Of a stretch of 64,000 nucleotides of DNA, positions 1 through 11,314 are shown in pieces. Under the pieces are notes generated by a model. The model saw only the letters and a program-made list of their open reading frames with translations, made no database searches and was not told the origin of the DNA. Within the stretch, counting starts at the first letter, position 1. Each line of letters begins with the position of its first letter. Source of the DNA: Cristatella mucedo (lineage: Eukaryota > Bryozoa > Phylactolaemata > Cristatellidae); the NCBI GenBank assembly GCA_009760855.2, contig WPIO01000203.1, positions 293,996-357,995 on the forward strand, written 5' to 3'. The position numbers and the translations under genes are program-made.

Positions 1-2976
1 GCTTGTTTCAGGTTTTCTGGACTTGCAGATTGCTAATTCCATCGCCAGGATTTCTTGGATCTTGGCCGAACAGCTTCGATGTTCCAGCTGGTTCGAGCAT
101 GCAAGCCCTACAATCTATTATGCCGAGCCGAGATGCCCCGTCTGCTGCTTCTGCATTGTTCTACCACTTGGTTGGGGTGGCTAGCCGTTGCCAATTGATG
201 ATCGGTCATACCTAGGAGGGTACCTTCTTTACATTTCATGTTCGATCTTCTTTCTCTTAATGAGCAGGAGGGGATCGCCGTTCAATGCTGAGCGTTAAAC
301 CCTCATCCCTGCTGCATTCAGCATCACTTTGACTCGGTGCTCCGGGTACCAGAGCCGATCGGCAGCACCTTAAAAGACGTGTGTGTGAGTGTATGAGAGA
401 GCATGTACAAACGTTTGCTTAGAAGGGGCATATTCCCATCCTAAGGAAGTATTGTGCGTGTGAAGTGCCGTAAAGGACTTGGTCATTAGAGCAGGTTTAC
501 ACGAAATCTGGCTCCTCTTATAGTACGGTCAGGTCTAGTCGATGTGTTGCTTCTAGACGTAAAATAGTGAGATGCCCCAAATACTTAACCTGCATTATGT
601 AGCTGCCCTGCGATATTCCTGGCTAGCTTTCTGACGATTTTAATGGCTTACTAACCCTATGTACATGTTAACACTGTGTAAGTTAAATCTAGCCAGGTTA
701 TACTTGTTTACATACAGATTTTACCACCACAAATTTGATTATGCTTCTTTCACAACATATGTCAAGTGCCCAGAAAGAGATTAAGTTCTCTGAGGTTACT
801 ATGTGATGTATCATTTTTGTGTAGCCTTTGCAAATAAATGAGTTGACATGCGATCGGTGTTTGTCGTGTATGTGTGAACATGCTTCCCTACAACCGATGC
901 GTCCACGGTGATGGGGCACGGCAGGGTGCAGCAGGCGCCGAAGCTCTAACACGACACACTTTGAAATTGCTTGAATCACGCCGCGTTCCATGGTTTGAGA
1001 TTTGGGTTTTGCACGAAGGCTCTTGCTTCGCCACCCATCCGGCCTCATTGTGCAGACCCCTGGCTCCTAGCCATTCGCAGCCACTGTGGCACAATAGCCT
1101 GTGTTTGAGGGTGGGGGCGAATCGGTTGCATCCTTTTACCACCGAGCTTGAACTGCTGTAGACACCCAGTGCTCATTGTATGTCGCCTGCACAATGCATG
1201 CTGCATGCTTTCAATTCTTCTGGTTGATAGTGGTAGCCCTTCTACCTGTGTTGCCCCTCGTTCTCTGAGCTGCGGTAGCAGTGCCAAAGGCTGGACGACA
1301 GAGCAGGGAGAAAGCATTTTCTGGTAGAAATTTTTCAAGTCAGCAGATCCTCATTTCAGAGTATTCTGTTTGGATGGCCAAGTTTTTTGCTGCAAAGGCC
1401 AATTCCCAAGTAGCTTTGATTTCATTTTACATTGATTCGATTCTACCGTGGATAATTCTACTGAGGATTTCGCTCATCTTCCATCAGGTTATCTGTTATA
1501 TTTTGTGTCAGACTTTCACTTATTGAATTTGAATTGAACTTCATCCGAAGAGATGTAGCAACGACAGTGTGCTGCAGTTGCAGCGGCTGCAGCAATATTG
1601 CCAGAGACTTCGGCAGCACCAGCAGCACGGGCGACTGTGTCACAGCCACTACTTTTGCTGATTTAGGCAGCTGAATGAACGTGTGCTTTTAGTTCCAGGC
1701 TTTCAACAAACACAGTGATAATCTCTTTTAACTTGAGACCGCACCCTCGGTGCTGTTTGGGAACACGTGGCTTGGAATTAATGCACTGACAGATGCTTCA
1801 GTCTGCTGCTGATCCGACTGCTGAGTGCCTGCCTAGTCTTCGGGCGCATTCCGTTCCGTTTTACTATGTTAACTGCAAGGCTGTGGTCAGCGAGATCGAC
1901 CTGCCAACGGAGAGATATGCAAAATTTTTCCAGGTACGCAGAGGGCGGCTTAGCCCAGCCGCAGAAAGCTGTGGGCTTGTTTTTATTTCCGGCGCAGCAG
2001 AGTGACCGCCAGTTGCTGCTCAGCGTTCAAGGGCGTGTGCATGCATGCATGCATGCAGCACCCGGCCAGCCTGGGTGGCAGTGGCGAACCTCGTTTTGCA
2101 GAGTGTGACGTACGACTTGCTGTGTCCGTCTGGCCTTTCCTGCTGCACATTGGAAGAGAGCAAGCAGTGAGTTAGGATGGGCTCAGGGACTGGTATCGGG
2201 CAGACTAGTGGCCATCTTCTCGACTCGAGTGTTCGTCGGCTTGCTTCGAAGTTTGCCGTTGTATGCTGCCGTGCCTGCCACTGACCCATGTGCATTCACA
2301 TTTGAAAAGCACGTGAACGTGCGTGCCGAGCCTGTGCTGCTGCAATGTGTCTCTTATCATCTCTGTGTAGGCTTCATTGCCTGACGGGGGCCGTAAGGTT
2401 GGTGGCTTGCTCATTCATTGCTGCCTAATATATGTCTGCGCCATTTAAAGTATGTCCACGTTGTGTAGCACGTCGTGTTGCTGCTTTAGCTGTTCCTCGT
2501 GCAACTTGAAGTGTAGTTTGACCGCTCTGTAGCATTGTACTTTGTGATGCACTAGCTTTTAGGCAACAAAAGCGGAACGTCTTGACAGCACCCAGCATGG
2601 CTGTGCGCAAACAATTGGCGGTTGCCCTGCCATGTCATTTTCTCTGTTCTTTTATTTTTGCTGTAAATAAGTTTATGTGTACACTTTTTACTACGTTTTA
2701 CTGTTATCTTATCTCACCTGTAGGCAGGATTTTTCAAATTGCAGCACTTTTGCATATTCTAATAATAATGATTACAATAATAATTAGTTTTCAAGCACCT
2801 TAACAGAAATACATCTTTCGCCAGGCCCTTTAGTCTCGCTGCAAGAGAATCACTAAAAAAGGGTTAGTGTACTACATGGTATCAAGGTTGCAAAGGCAAC
2901 CAAATACCTAGTCTCAACGAATATGCTAAATTTTGTGCCATGCTAGTAGGACCTCTGGCTAGTTACATGACCCGAA
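1..2976. other. Unannotated stretch, no gene recognised
   Basis: Only short ORFs that overlap on both strands are present, and none shows a known motif or a convincing exon with splice sites. The only structured sequence is a short GCAT tandem run at about 2039-2057. The region could hold introns or untranslated sequence of a gene lying to the left, but nothing in the sequence shows it. Confidence 0.5.
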
Positions 2977-3133
2977 CCATATATATATATATATATATTA
3001 TTTATTTTTATTTATTTATTTATTTATTCAATTCTTTATTTATTTATTTATTTTATTTTATTTTATTTATTTATTTATTTATTTATTTGTTTGTTTATTT
3101 ATTTATTTATTTATTTATTTATTTTATTATTTG
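2977..3133. repeat. AT and TTTA microsatellite
   Basis: A short AT dinucleotide run passes directly into about 130 bp of TTTA/TTATT tandem repeats. ORFs crossing it code only for Tyr/Ile/Leu/Phe strings and are not genes. No LINE or SINE 3' end was recognised next to it. Confidence 0.9.
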
Positions 3134-3344
3134 TGTATCCTTCACAAATTGTACGTACCTGGTCCATTGATCTGATTTAGTTGTTGCTAGTGCAGGTATT
3201 TGAGTAAGTCATCAAGCTACAGTAATTATTGAAGTGCTATCTATTATATCTATTATAGAATTATCTGTCAATATAATTGTGCATTGACCGCTTGTCAATA
3301 TATTGGTGCACTAAGTTTCCGTTTAATATGCTTGGCTTCATCAA

Positions 3345-3464
3345 TAACTTCATGATATTACTCACGATTCAATTGCTTTTCCCTTTGCAGCAAATGTAAT
3401 GCACCTAGAAATAGATTGAGTTTGCTGAGGGCGCTTTATCAAGTGCTCTATTATTATTATTATT
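3345..3464 (+). mobile_element. LINE-A 3' tail fragment
   Basis: This is a short 5'-truncated LINE-A copy. It contains the conserved 3' end (TTTCCCTTTGCAGCAAATG, then a hairpin ending in GGGCGCTTTATCAAGTGC) and finishes in a short ATT repeat, as the other LINE-A copies do. It carries no coding sequence. Confidence 0.75.
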
Positions 3465-3729
3465 CGGCAACCAAGTCAACGGTTTCCGCGTATATAGATG
3501 GAGATTTTTGGTCAAATGATCATCTACCTTCTCTTGGATCATTCACCGGACCCTCTTTTTTGCCCAATTGGTCACCGACGATGCCGCAGCCAATGATGAG
3601 CTAAGGTACCACGATGTCCCCTTGACCGGCTGAGGCCCGCCTCTACCATAGAGACGCATGGTGCACGACCAGAACGTGTTGGACACTTTTCTATGGGTAC
3701 AAGGCTAGTTTTGATGTTGCGGCACAGTG

Positions 3730-5075
3730 GTCATTACGACCTAGAAGTCGAGAGGCAGCTGAAGATCTCAGCTGGTACAGTTAGAAACATCATTAGGAAA
3801 CATCTGGACTAGGCAGCACGGAGGCACTGCCATGATCGGGTCAACCTAGAGTAACTTCTCCGAGGAAAGACCGGCTCCTCAAAAGAATTGCTCTGAAGGA
3901 CAAGTTTGCCACGGCGAAAATTCAATGCCCGGATCTCTGCTATGTAATTAGAATGGTCATAAGCCAAAACAACGTGAGTATATTTCTTAAAGAACGAGGA
4001 GTCAATACACTGATGGCTAATTGCAAGTTATTTTTTACTGTTCCACAAGAAAAAAGTGAGGCTGTATTTTGCTTTCTCATCTCAGCATTACACAGCATTG
4101 GAAAAGTTACTCAAATTTTACCCAATCGAGGCAGTGCCTCTGTGCTAAGTGTGCTCTGTGTTCAAGAAACAATGGCAAACCAGCCTGGGTCTGGGCCTCC
4201 TCGCAGTTCTAGTAGGAACGGTGATTGGCTTCTGAAAGTGGCGCCTGAAGGCCTGCTTTGCCCCTGCTCGAGTCCATGCCAAAGCATTTGAGTTTACCAC
4301 TTGCAAGATCCTCAGCGAGTGGACGGTAAGGCGAAGGCACAGCGAACAAGGGCTTATAGCAGGGGCAGCAAAGAAATCTAGGCTACTGACAAAAGCCCAT
4401 AAAGCATGAAGCATGTCATCTACGGGCCTGGTAACATTGACATAGGACAACCGAAGATTGGACGCAGGTATTCCTTATTGCCGAAAGTAAGTACACTCTG
4501 TATTGCAGCTTCAAACGTCGATCGTGTTCGTTTGCCACATGTGTGACAAATCGCACGCTGATGTCTACTTGCACTATACTGCGATTTTCGGGTCTGGATC
4601 AGAATGGTGTGAGAAGGCTTCACAGCAGGCGGTGTATAGACCCTTCACTGCATTTAGGGTATAATGAAACAAGACGGCTGCCTGCCAATCCTGGATGACG
4701 TTGCAGTGGCTAGTGCATTACGACTGCTAGGCAGTAATTTTATGCATGAACAGGACAACGGTCTAAAACATACTGCCAAAGCTGTGCTGCAGTTTCTCGA
4801 TAGGTTCCCTTCAAACGAGAACATGGCCCGAGTCAGTGCCTGGTCCTACACCCAACTTAACATCTGTGGGACGAGGTTCACCGTTGGGTGAGAGCTCTAG
4901 ACACTTACATGAGATCGCCGGCCGAATGGTAGGACCAATTTCAAACGGTCTGGCATGTTATACCCTCCTCTAGTAACTCTGAAACTCGTTGAGTCCATGC
5001 CAGCCAGAATAGTAGAAGTGGAGGCTAATCGGGAAGGGCCACATCTTACAAGATTTAGTGTTTATACTGCCCATG
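3730..5075 (+). pseudogene. Tc1-type transposase relic (DNA transposon)
   Basis: Fragments of a Tc1/mariner-superfamily transposase appear in order in shifting frames. A helix-turn-helix piece (RQLKISAGTVRNIIRKHLD) lies at about 3751-3810. RKDRLLKRIALKDKFATA follows from 3863, and SEWTVRRRHSEQGLIAG at about 4314-4370. The first catalytic region (DWTQVFLIAESKYTL, about 4456-4500) has Ala where the family has the catalytic Asp. The second catalytic region, EQDNGLKHTAK, is at about 4745-4780. HLWDEVHRWVRAL (about 4857-4895) and SMPARIVEVEANREG (from about 4993) complete the C-terminus. About 350 bp at 3950-4300 do not match the family and may be an insertion. Frameshifts, stops and the lost Asp make it inactive. 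Terminal inverted repeats were not found. Confidence 0.8.
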
Positions 5076-5221
5076 CTGTGGTTGGCATGTTAAAAACTTG
5101 TGTTTAGGACTGCTCTGTTTACTTTGGCTCCAACTTCGGAAGGATTTTAAAAACTTCCTACTTCAATTGTCGACCATGTGGACATAGTTAGAGTTGGTGT
5201 GGCAAAGCCTATGGAAGCTAT

Positions 5222-5376
5222 TAGTTTGCTTATATAGTTTATTAGAAACTAATATCTATTCAGATGTTTTACATATGCTACGGGGCTCGAGCCGACTTTG
5301 ACATCTTTCATTGAATACATTTACTTGATCTCAATCGTTAAAGGCGAGCACGTTAACCACTGGGCCGAAGCGGCTC
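5222..5376 (-). mobile_element. SINE-A, degraded copy
   Basis: Read on the minus strand, it starts with a tRNA-like head. An A-box-like GGCCCAGTGGTTAACG is followed by a B-box-like GGCTCGAGCCCC. It ends in a tail like the other SINE-A copies (TATATAAGC). It is clearly related to the better copies at 22141 and 34451 but has a changed middle. The tRNA-like boxes are internal RNA polymerase III promoter elements, which is how SINEs of this kind are transcribed. Confidence 0.65.
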
Positions 5377-6913
5377 TGCCCAGGTAAGATTGTAAAGTAC
5401 ACAGGGATAGAAAAGATCAAGTTCTCTGTGGAAGTACTGGCTGACTGTGCAGATGGGTCTTTTGCTGAGGTTTAAGAGATGCAAAGTCATTGCATGTAGT
5501 AACCATTGCTGGACGCAAGTTTCAAACTTCTAATGCATACAATCTCACAGTTATTTCACCGACATATCAAAGTTCAGCTCCAGGAACAGCGAAATGACTA
5601 CAAGCTGATTAGCAGGTAGTTCTAGATAATACTAGAGGATAGTGGAGATCAAATAAGTATGCTGGTGCAAATGAATTATAGTGAGCTAGTAAGGCTTACA
5701 AAAAAGTGCTGTGATTTGAAAGCTACGCATTTGTGTAGAGACCAATTGAGTCTTTGAGTTTTGGACGTCTAGCAGACGATCTAAAGCATGAGTCATCGGT
5801 TCTGATTGAAGGAAATTTCAGCAAAGTAAACCTGAGGTTAGCAAACGCATTAACCATATTCTCAGGCATTGGCTCGGTGCTGGGGTTCGCAGACTCAGTA
5901 CCACTGTTTTGCAGTGTTGAACTTGCAATAGTGGTATCTCCACACGGTTCAAATAAGCCACCACTGCAGATAGCCTGTAATTACCTCTACAGCTATGGGC
6001 CCACTGTATGCAGTGTCGGTAACGAAGCCAGCCGAGGCAGCTTGTACTGTCTGGTTTAAATTTATTACCACTATTAGCTGTAAGATATCGTGACTCGCTT
6101 ACTTGGGCTATTGCAGGTATAGTGCAAAGTCGTTAAAGTTCTTCTTTTTTCCTCGGAGCTGTACTAAGCTGAAGTGGCCGCCGAAGTTTCTCTGTCAGGT
6201 GATGCTCATAGCAGAACTACTCTACGCTGCTTCCCTTCGAGAGATCCCCTCAGATGGACATCTTGAGAAGAAGAGCTTCGTGGGGCTGCTGTCTTCTGGT
6301 GATGGAAGGTCTGTGGCTTGCATTATAAAAGCTGGATACATAATGATATCATTTTTGGGATAAACATAATGATAATAATGTCATTTTTATAGCACCATAT
6401 GAGACGCCAATCTCTTTTCAATTGCATTGCAACTCTCTGCAGTTGAGATGCCAAAAAAGAATTAATGACCATCAAGATATCATGGCTAGACATTCCAAAA
6501 GCACACATTGAGACACTTAGAATAGCCGGTTTATCGGACCTCTGGGTAGTGACATGCACAGAATCACCCACAACTGCTTAGAACACCAAGGTTTGTGAAT
6601 AACTCAAGGATATTTCTCTGGGGTGAAGGGAAAGCCGAATACCTTTAGCTGTGACAGATGATCCGAGTAATTGCATATGGTGATCCAAGTTGGAAGTGAG
6701 TTACAGACTTTCTTGGCTTTGATCGATTTGATTTGATCGATCTTTGATCAATTTGACTCTTTGATCACCAAAAGATCTGGGATCCGATGATGACAACGGA
6801 TTCAGCTCTGGATTCCACTGCTTTCTGCTATCCAGTCACTCTGCATTTCATAGGTTGCCGGACTCTGTCGCATTGCCTATGTGGCTTCACGAACCACATT
6901 GGTATTCTTCCTT
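5377..6913. other. Unannotated stretch
   Basis: No gene recognised. ORFs of 101 and 86 codons at 5754-6059 and 6103-6363 have no known motif. A cluster of TTTGATC words at 6717-6766 is listed separately. Confidence 0.5.
6717..6766. promoter_or_regulatory. Cluster of three CTTTGATC motifs (possible TCF/LEF sites)
   Basis: CTTTGATC occurs at 6717, 6742 and 6759 within 50 bp, with further TTTGATC/GATCAA words between. CTTTGWW is the core recognised by TCF/LEF HMG-box factors of Wnt signalling. The same pattern can arise from simple-sequence growth, and no gene is recognised nearby, so a regulatory role is only a possibility. Confidence 0.2.
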
Positions 6914-7184
6914 TAAATGTATCTCCGTCAGTAACTCCACAAAGTCATAAAGAACATGTGGGTGTTACGCAGGAGAGTTTTTTATAGCGCACTCACAGCC
7001 TAAGCGGCTTTCGGTGCGCATTCGGTAGCCAACAGACTTCGTCTCACGCAACAAAGAGAAAGTGGGAAGCATAGCAGAGTTAGGAGAGCAGTTGAGGTAG
7101 CAAGTAGCATAGAAGTAGCAGTTCGGGACCGCTGAAAAAGATGTGCCATAGTCGGCAGTTGGAGAGTAGATGTCGTTGCGTAAA
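6914..7184 (-). mobile_element. LINE-B 3' fragment
   Basis: On the minus strand this matches the end of LINE-B, with the terminal coding part (TKSVGYRMRTESRLGCEC) followed by the conserved 3' UTR that ends GTTACTGACGGAGATACATT. It is 5'-truncated in the region coding for the C-terminus of the reverse transcriptase ORF. Confidence 0.85.
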
Positions 7185-7202
7185 GCATTGGTATAGTGCA
7201 TA

Positions 7203-7238
7203 TACAAAGATTTAGATCTCTTGGGGTGCTATATAAAA
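7203..7238 (+). repeat. Possible SINE-A/LINE tail scrap
   Basis: The sequence around CTCTTGGGGTGCTATATAAA resembles the 3' end of SINE-A. It is too short to assign firmly. Confidence 0.35.
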
Positions 7239-7429
7239 CCGCCTTTTTCTTGTTACTATTATTCTTCTCGGAGTGAACGAAATGATGCTGAGCTGCTGAC
7301 TCAAGGAACGTCCATCGGGCTGTGTAAGCTACAATGTATGCATTGAGAAGATACCATTTAGAAGCATTAGTGAGCCTTAAGAAGTTATTCTTTGTGTTAA
7401 AATTTAGGGTGCCAATATTTTACTTAACA

Positions 7430-7470
7430 CGCGGGCGGACGGACAGACGGACGGACGGATGCATGGATGG
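7430..7470. repeat. GGAC/GGAT tetranucleotide repeat
   Basis: Short run of GGAC, then GGAT-type units directly before the LINE-B copy. Confidence 0.8.
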
Positions 7471-7471
7471 A

Positions 7472-8170
7472 TCGTGTTCAATCCGGGTCGAGTGGGGGTC
7501 AGGTCTCACTCACGAGACCGGTCACCTGTGGAGTCCCTCAAGGGTTTGCACTCGGTCCCTTGCTGTTCTCCATTTATACACAACCTCTGAGAAAGTGATT
7601 AATGCATATCACTTCTATGCTGACGATACTCAGTTGAATTTGTCGTTTAAACCATCGGAATCTGCTGCAGCAACTGAGAAACTGTATGCTTGCCTGGCCG
7701 ATATTCGATCCTGGATGTCGGAAAACTTCCTGAAATTAAATGACGATAAAACCGAACTGCTGCTCATAGGACACCCTAAGCGTGTGGCTGGATTGAAAGG
7801 CTTTGCTGTTCTAATAGGTGATGCTATTGTGCAACCTTCACCACGTGCTCGTAATCTAGGTGTCGTGTTTGACAGCTACCACAATTTCAAAAGCTTCATT
7901 CAGAAGACTGCCTCTACAGCTAGCCATCACATCCGATTCCTATCCAAGATTAGAAGCGGTCTTCCAAAGTGGCTTGTAAAAAATTTAACTAGCTCTTTAG
8001 TTCTGTCTCGGCTTGATTATTGTAATTCCCTTTTGGCTGGGGTGCCAAAGACAGCTATTATGCCACTAAAGCGGACTATGAATATGGCTGCAAGGCTGGT
8101 CTTCAAGTCCCAGCGGTTTGAGCACGTGTCACCTCTGCTGAAAGAGCTAGGATGGTTGCCAGTTGAGTAA
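7472..8170 (+). pseudogene. LINE-B reverse transcriptase, C-terminal fragment
   Basis: The coding part of the LINE-B copy. LINE similarity begins about 47 codons into the ORF that opens at 7334, so that start is not native. The YADD catalytic box is intact, but the N-terminal reverse transcriptase motifs and the whole endonuclease are missing. The protein is cut by a stop where sister copies continue with RIQSKVLMLTHKA. Confidence 0.75.
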
Positions 8171-8661
8171 AGGATACAGAGCAAAGTTCTTAGGCTGACC
8201 CACAAGGCCCGCCACGGCTTGGCTCCTTAGTACCTAGCTGAACTGCTGCATCAGTTTCAGCCTGTTCGCGCCATCAGGTCCTGTGTGGACAATAAATTAG
8301 CTGTCCCTTTCCTCCGCTTAAAGACAGTTGGCCACAGAAGCTTTAGCTCTGCAGGTCCTCGACTGTGGAACTCGCTTCCACAATTCTTACGCAACGACAA
8401 CTACTCTCCAACTGCCGACTATGGCACATCTTTTCCAGAGATCCTGAACTGCTACTTCTATGCTACTCACTACCTCAACTGCTCTCCTGACTCTGCTATG
8501 CTTCTCACTTTCTCTTTGTTGCGTGAGACGAAGTCTGTTGGCTACCGAATGCGTACCGAAAGCCGCTTAGGCTGTGAGTGTGCTATGCAAAACTCTCCTC
8601 CGTAACACCCACATGGTCTTTATGACTTTGTGGAGTAACTGACGGAGATACATTACATTAC
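7472..8661 (+). mobile_element. LINE-B copy, 5'-truncated
   Basis: This is the longest uninterrupted LINE-B copy here, about 1.2 kb. It starts in the reverse transcriptase domain just before the GFPQGSVLGP-type motif, runs through the C-terminal region and 3' UTR, and ends in an ACATT repeat. The frame open from 7334 to 8170 includes FYADDTQL with the catalytic YADD box, LNDDKTELLLIGHPK and LDYCNSLLAGVPK. A stop at 8168-8170 and another near 8228 break it, and the frame then resumes as RLWNSLPQFLRNDNYSPTAD. The family resembles L2/CR1-like LINEs. Dead copy. Confidence 0.85.
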
Positions 8662-8873
8662 TACGTCCTTGCTACTCAGTACCTCAACTGCTTTTCTGAC
8701 TCTGATATCCTTCTCAATTTCTCTTTGTTGCGTGAGACGAAGTCTGTTGGCTACCGAATGCGAATGTACCGAAAACCGCTTAGGCTGTGAGTGACCTATA
8801 CAAAACTTTCCTGCGTAACACGTACGTGGTCTTTATGACAGTGTGGAGTTACAGACACAGATACATTACATTG
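8662..8873 (+). mobile_element. Second LINE-B 3' fragment abutting the first
   Basis: About 210 bp repeat the last part of the preceding LINE-B (from GCTACTCAGTACCTCAACTG to the ACATT tail) and start directly after its tail. It is either an insertion into the tail or a local duplication. Confidence 0.75.
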
Positions 8874-8874
8874 C

Positions 8875-9459
8875 ATAGATAGATAGATATATAGACAGGT
8901 GTATAAATAGATAGATAGATAGATTGACAGAGAGACAGACAGATAGATAGACAGATGCATACATGGATACATGCATACATGGATACATGTATACATGTAT
9001 ACATGGATACATGGATACATTGATACATAGATAGCTAGATGGATAGATAGATAGATAGATAGATAAATAGATAGAGCGGTAGACAGAGAGAGTGAGAGAG
9101 ATACAGTGAAAGAGAGATGGAAACGGAGAGATGGCACTGAGAGAGGGAGAGAGAGAGAGAGAGGAAGCCAGAGAGGGAGAGAGAGAGATGACACAGAGAG
9201 AGAGAGAGAGGAAGAGAGTGAGAGAGACAGAGGGTGACAAAGAGAGAGAGAAAGTGTGTGTATGTGATTTAGTTATAGAGAGAGAGAGAGTGACAAAGAG
9301 AGAGTGAGACAACGAGGTAGATAGAAGGATAGGGAGAGAGAGAGAAGTTGAGAGAGAGAGAGAGAAAGAGAGAGAGAGAAAGGCAGAGAAAGCCGAGAGA
9401 CAGGCAGGTTAACAGTATGGCAGTGAACTAGAGAGACTGTGAGAGAGAAGGAGAGATAC

Positions 9460-9505
<46 letters not shown>

Positions 9506-10793
9506 AGAGAGATACAGTGAGAACAAGAGAGCCGGGGAGCTAGAAAGATAGGAAGGGAAAGAGAGAGAGGCAGAGACGGAGAGTGAGAAGGGGATATACA
9601 TGCAGAGAGAGACCGAGAAAGAGACCAACAAGGAGATCCAGACAAAATGACGAAGATATACCGACACAGGTAGAGAGAGAGATAAAGATGGAGAGAGAAG
9701 AGAAAGACGGACAGTCTAAGAAAAAGGGAGAGATAGAGAAAAGAGATTTATAAAGTTAAAGAGATACAGAAACAAGGAAGAGAGAGAGCGAGGTGGAGAG
9801 AGGTGGTGATAGTGGAAAACAAAGTGAGACATTGAGACAGAAACAAAGCAAGACAGGGACTAACTGAGAGATGGAGAGATAGTGATGGAGACTTACAGGG
9901 ACAGATCGAAAGAAAGAGAGCGAGAGATTGAAAGTGAGAATGAGAGTTTAAAAGACAAACACAAACAAAGTAACAGTTAATGAGTGAAAAACAAATAGAA
10001 AAAAGAACCTATTGAGATATAGACCGAGATAGAGAGAGAGTTACAGGCATACGGAGAGAGATGCAGAGAATGAGATAGTGAAGCATTAAGAGAGAAAGAG
10101 AGAGAGAGAAGTAAAGAGAAAGAGACGGAGAGGGCCAAAGAGGTAGATGGAAAGACAGGGAGCTTGAGAGAGAGAAATAGGAGGAGAGTTCAGCACAAAG
10201 ATAGAATGACATACAGATACGAAAAGACATAGTGAATGTGAAAGACACGTGGAGAGAACCACATTAAGGGAGAGAGACAGAGAGAGAGGGTGAGAGACAG
10301 TGGCAGATGGAGAGAGAGTGACAGAGAGACACAGTAATACAGACACAGACCGATAAACAGATGAACTGTGAGAGAGAAAGACAGAGACACATAGAGAGAG
10401 ATAGACGGAATGAGATAGACAGAGAGATAGACAGAGAGAGTGGCTAAGAGTGGGGCAACGATATGGAATGAAAAAGAAACTAAAGCCGAAGAGAATAAGA
10501 GAGATACTAAGATATAAAAACACAAATAGAGATAGACGGAGGTACCGAAAGAGAGAGTGATAGAGATAGATAGATACAGAGGGAGGGAGGGAGAGAGCCT
10601 AAACCAGATCGAATCATAGATATATATGTATATATTTATATATATCTATCTCTATATAGAGATAGATATATATAAATAGAGAGATAGATAGATAGCTAGA
10701 GAGAGAGAGAGAGAGAGACTGAGAGGGGGACAGAAGGAGAGAAAGAGAGAGGAGAGAGAGGGGGAAGGAGAGAAAGACGGGCAGACAGATAGA
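8875..10793. repeat. Long GA/GATA-type microsatellite
   Basis: About 1.9 kb of impure purine-rich simple repeats: GATA and GATACAT units first, then GAGA with AGAC variants, then TATA/GATA and GA again. The minus-strand ORFs of up to 148 codons rich in Ser/Leu are artefacts of CT repeats. The tract resumes at 11258 beyond a LINE-B insertion. Confidence 0.95.
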
Positions 10794-11254
10794 TGTATGT
10801 ATCTTCAACTGTAAGTCCACAAAGTCAAAAAGATCATGTGGTTGTTACGCAGGAGAGTTTTGTGTAGCTCACTCACAGCCTAAGCGGCTTTCGGTACGCA
10901 TTCGGTAGCCAACAGACTTCGTCTCACGCAACAAAGAGAAAGTGGGAAGCATAGCAGTGTCAGGAGAGCAGTTGAGGTAGTGAGTAGCCTAGAAGTAGCA
11001 GCTCAGGATCGCTGGCAAGGATTTGCAATAGTCGGCAGTTGGTAAGTAGTTGTCGTTGCGTAAGAATTGTGGAAGCGAGTTACACAATCTAGGACCGGCA
11101 GAGCTAAAGCTTCTTTCACCAACTGTCTTTAAGCAGAGGAATAGCACAGCTAATTTATTGTCCACACAGGACCTAAGGGCGCAAACAGGCTGAAACTGAT
11201 GCAGCAGTTCAGCTAGGTACGAAGGAGCCAAGCCGTGGCAGGCTTTGTGGGTAG
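10794..11254 (-). mobile_element. LINE-B fragment inside the GA microsatellite
   Basis: Minus-strand LINE-B 3' part: the coding piece LAELLHQFQPV, then SFSSAGPRLCNSLPQFLRN, then the 3' UTR. GA-rich sequence lies on both sides, so it most likely inserted into the tract. Confidence 0.85.
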
Positions 11255-11257
11255 CAT

Positions 11258-11314
11258 AGACACAGGGAGAGTGAGAAAGAGAGAGAGAGAGAGAGAGTGA
11301 AAGAGGTAGATAGA
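11258..11314. repeat. Right-hand remainder of the GA microsatellite
   Basis: GAGA repeats continue after the LINE-B fragment for about 55 bp. Confidence 0.85.

Noticed and set aside
8796-10820. Minus-strand ORFs of 60-148 codons rich in Ser and Leu
   Set aside because: They are translations of CT/GA microsatellite and have no sequence other than the repeat.
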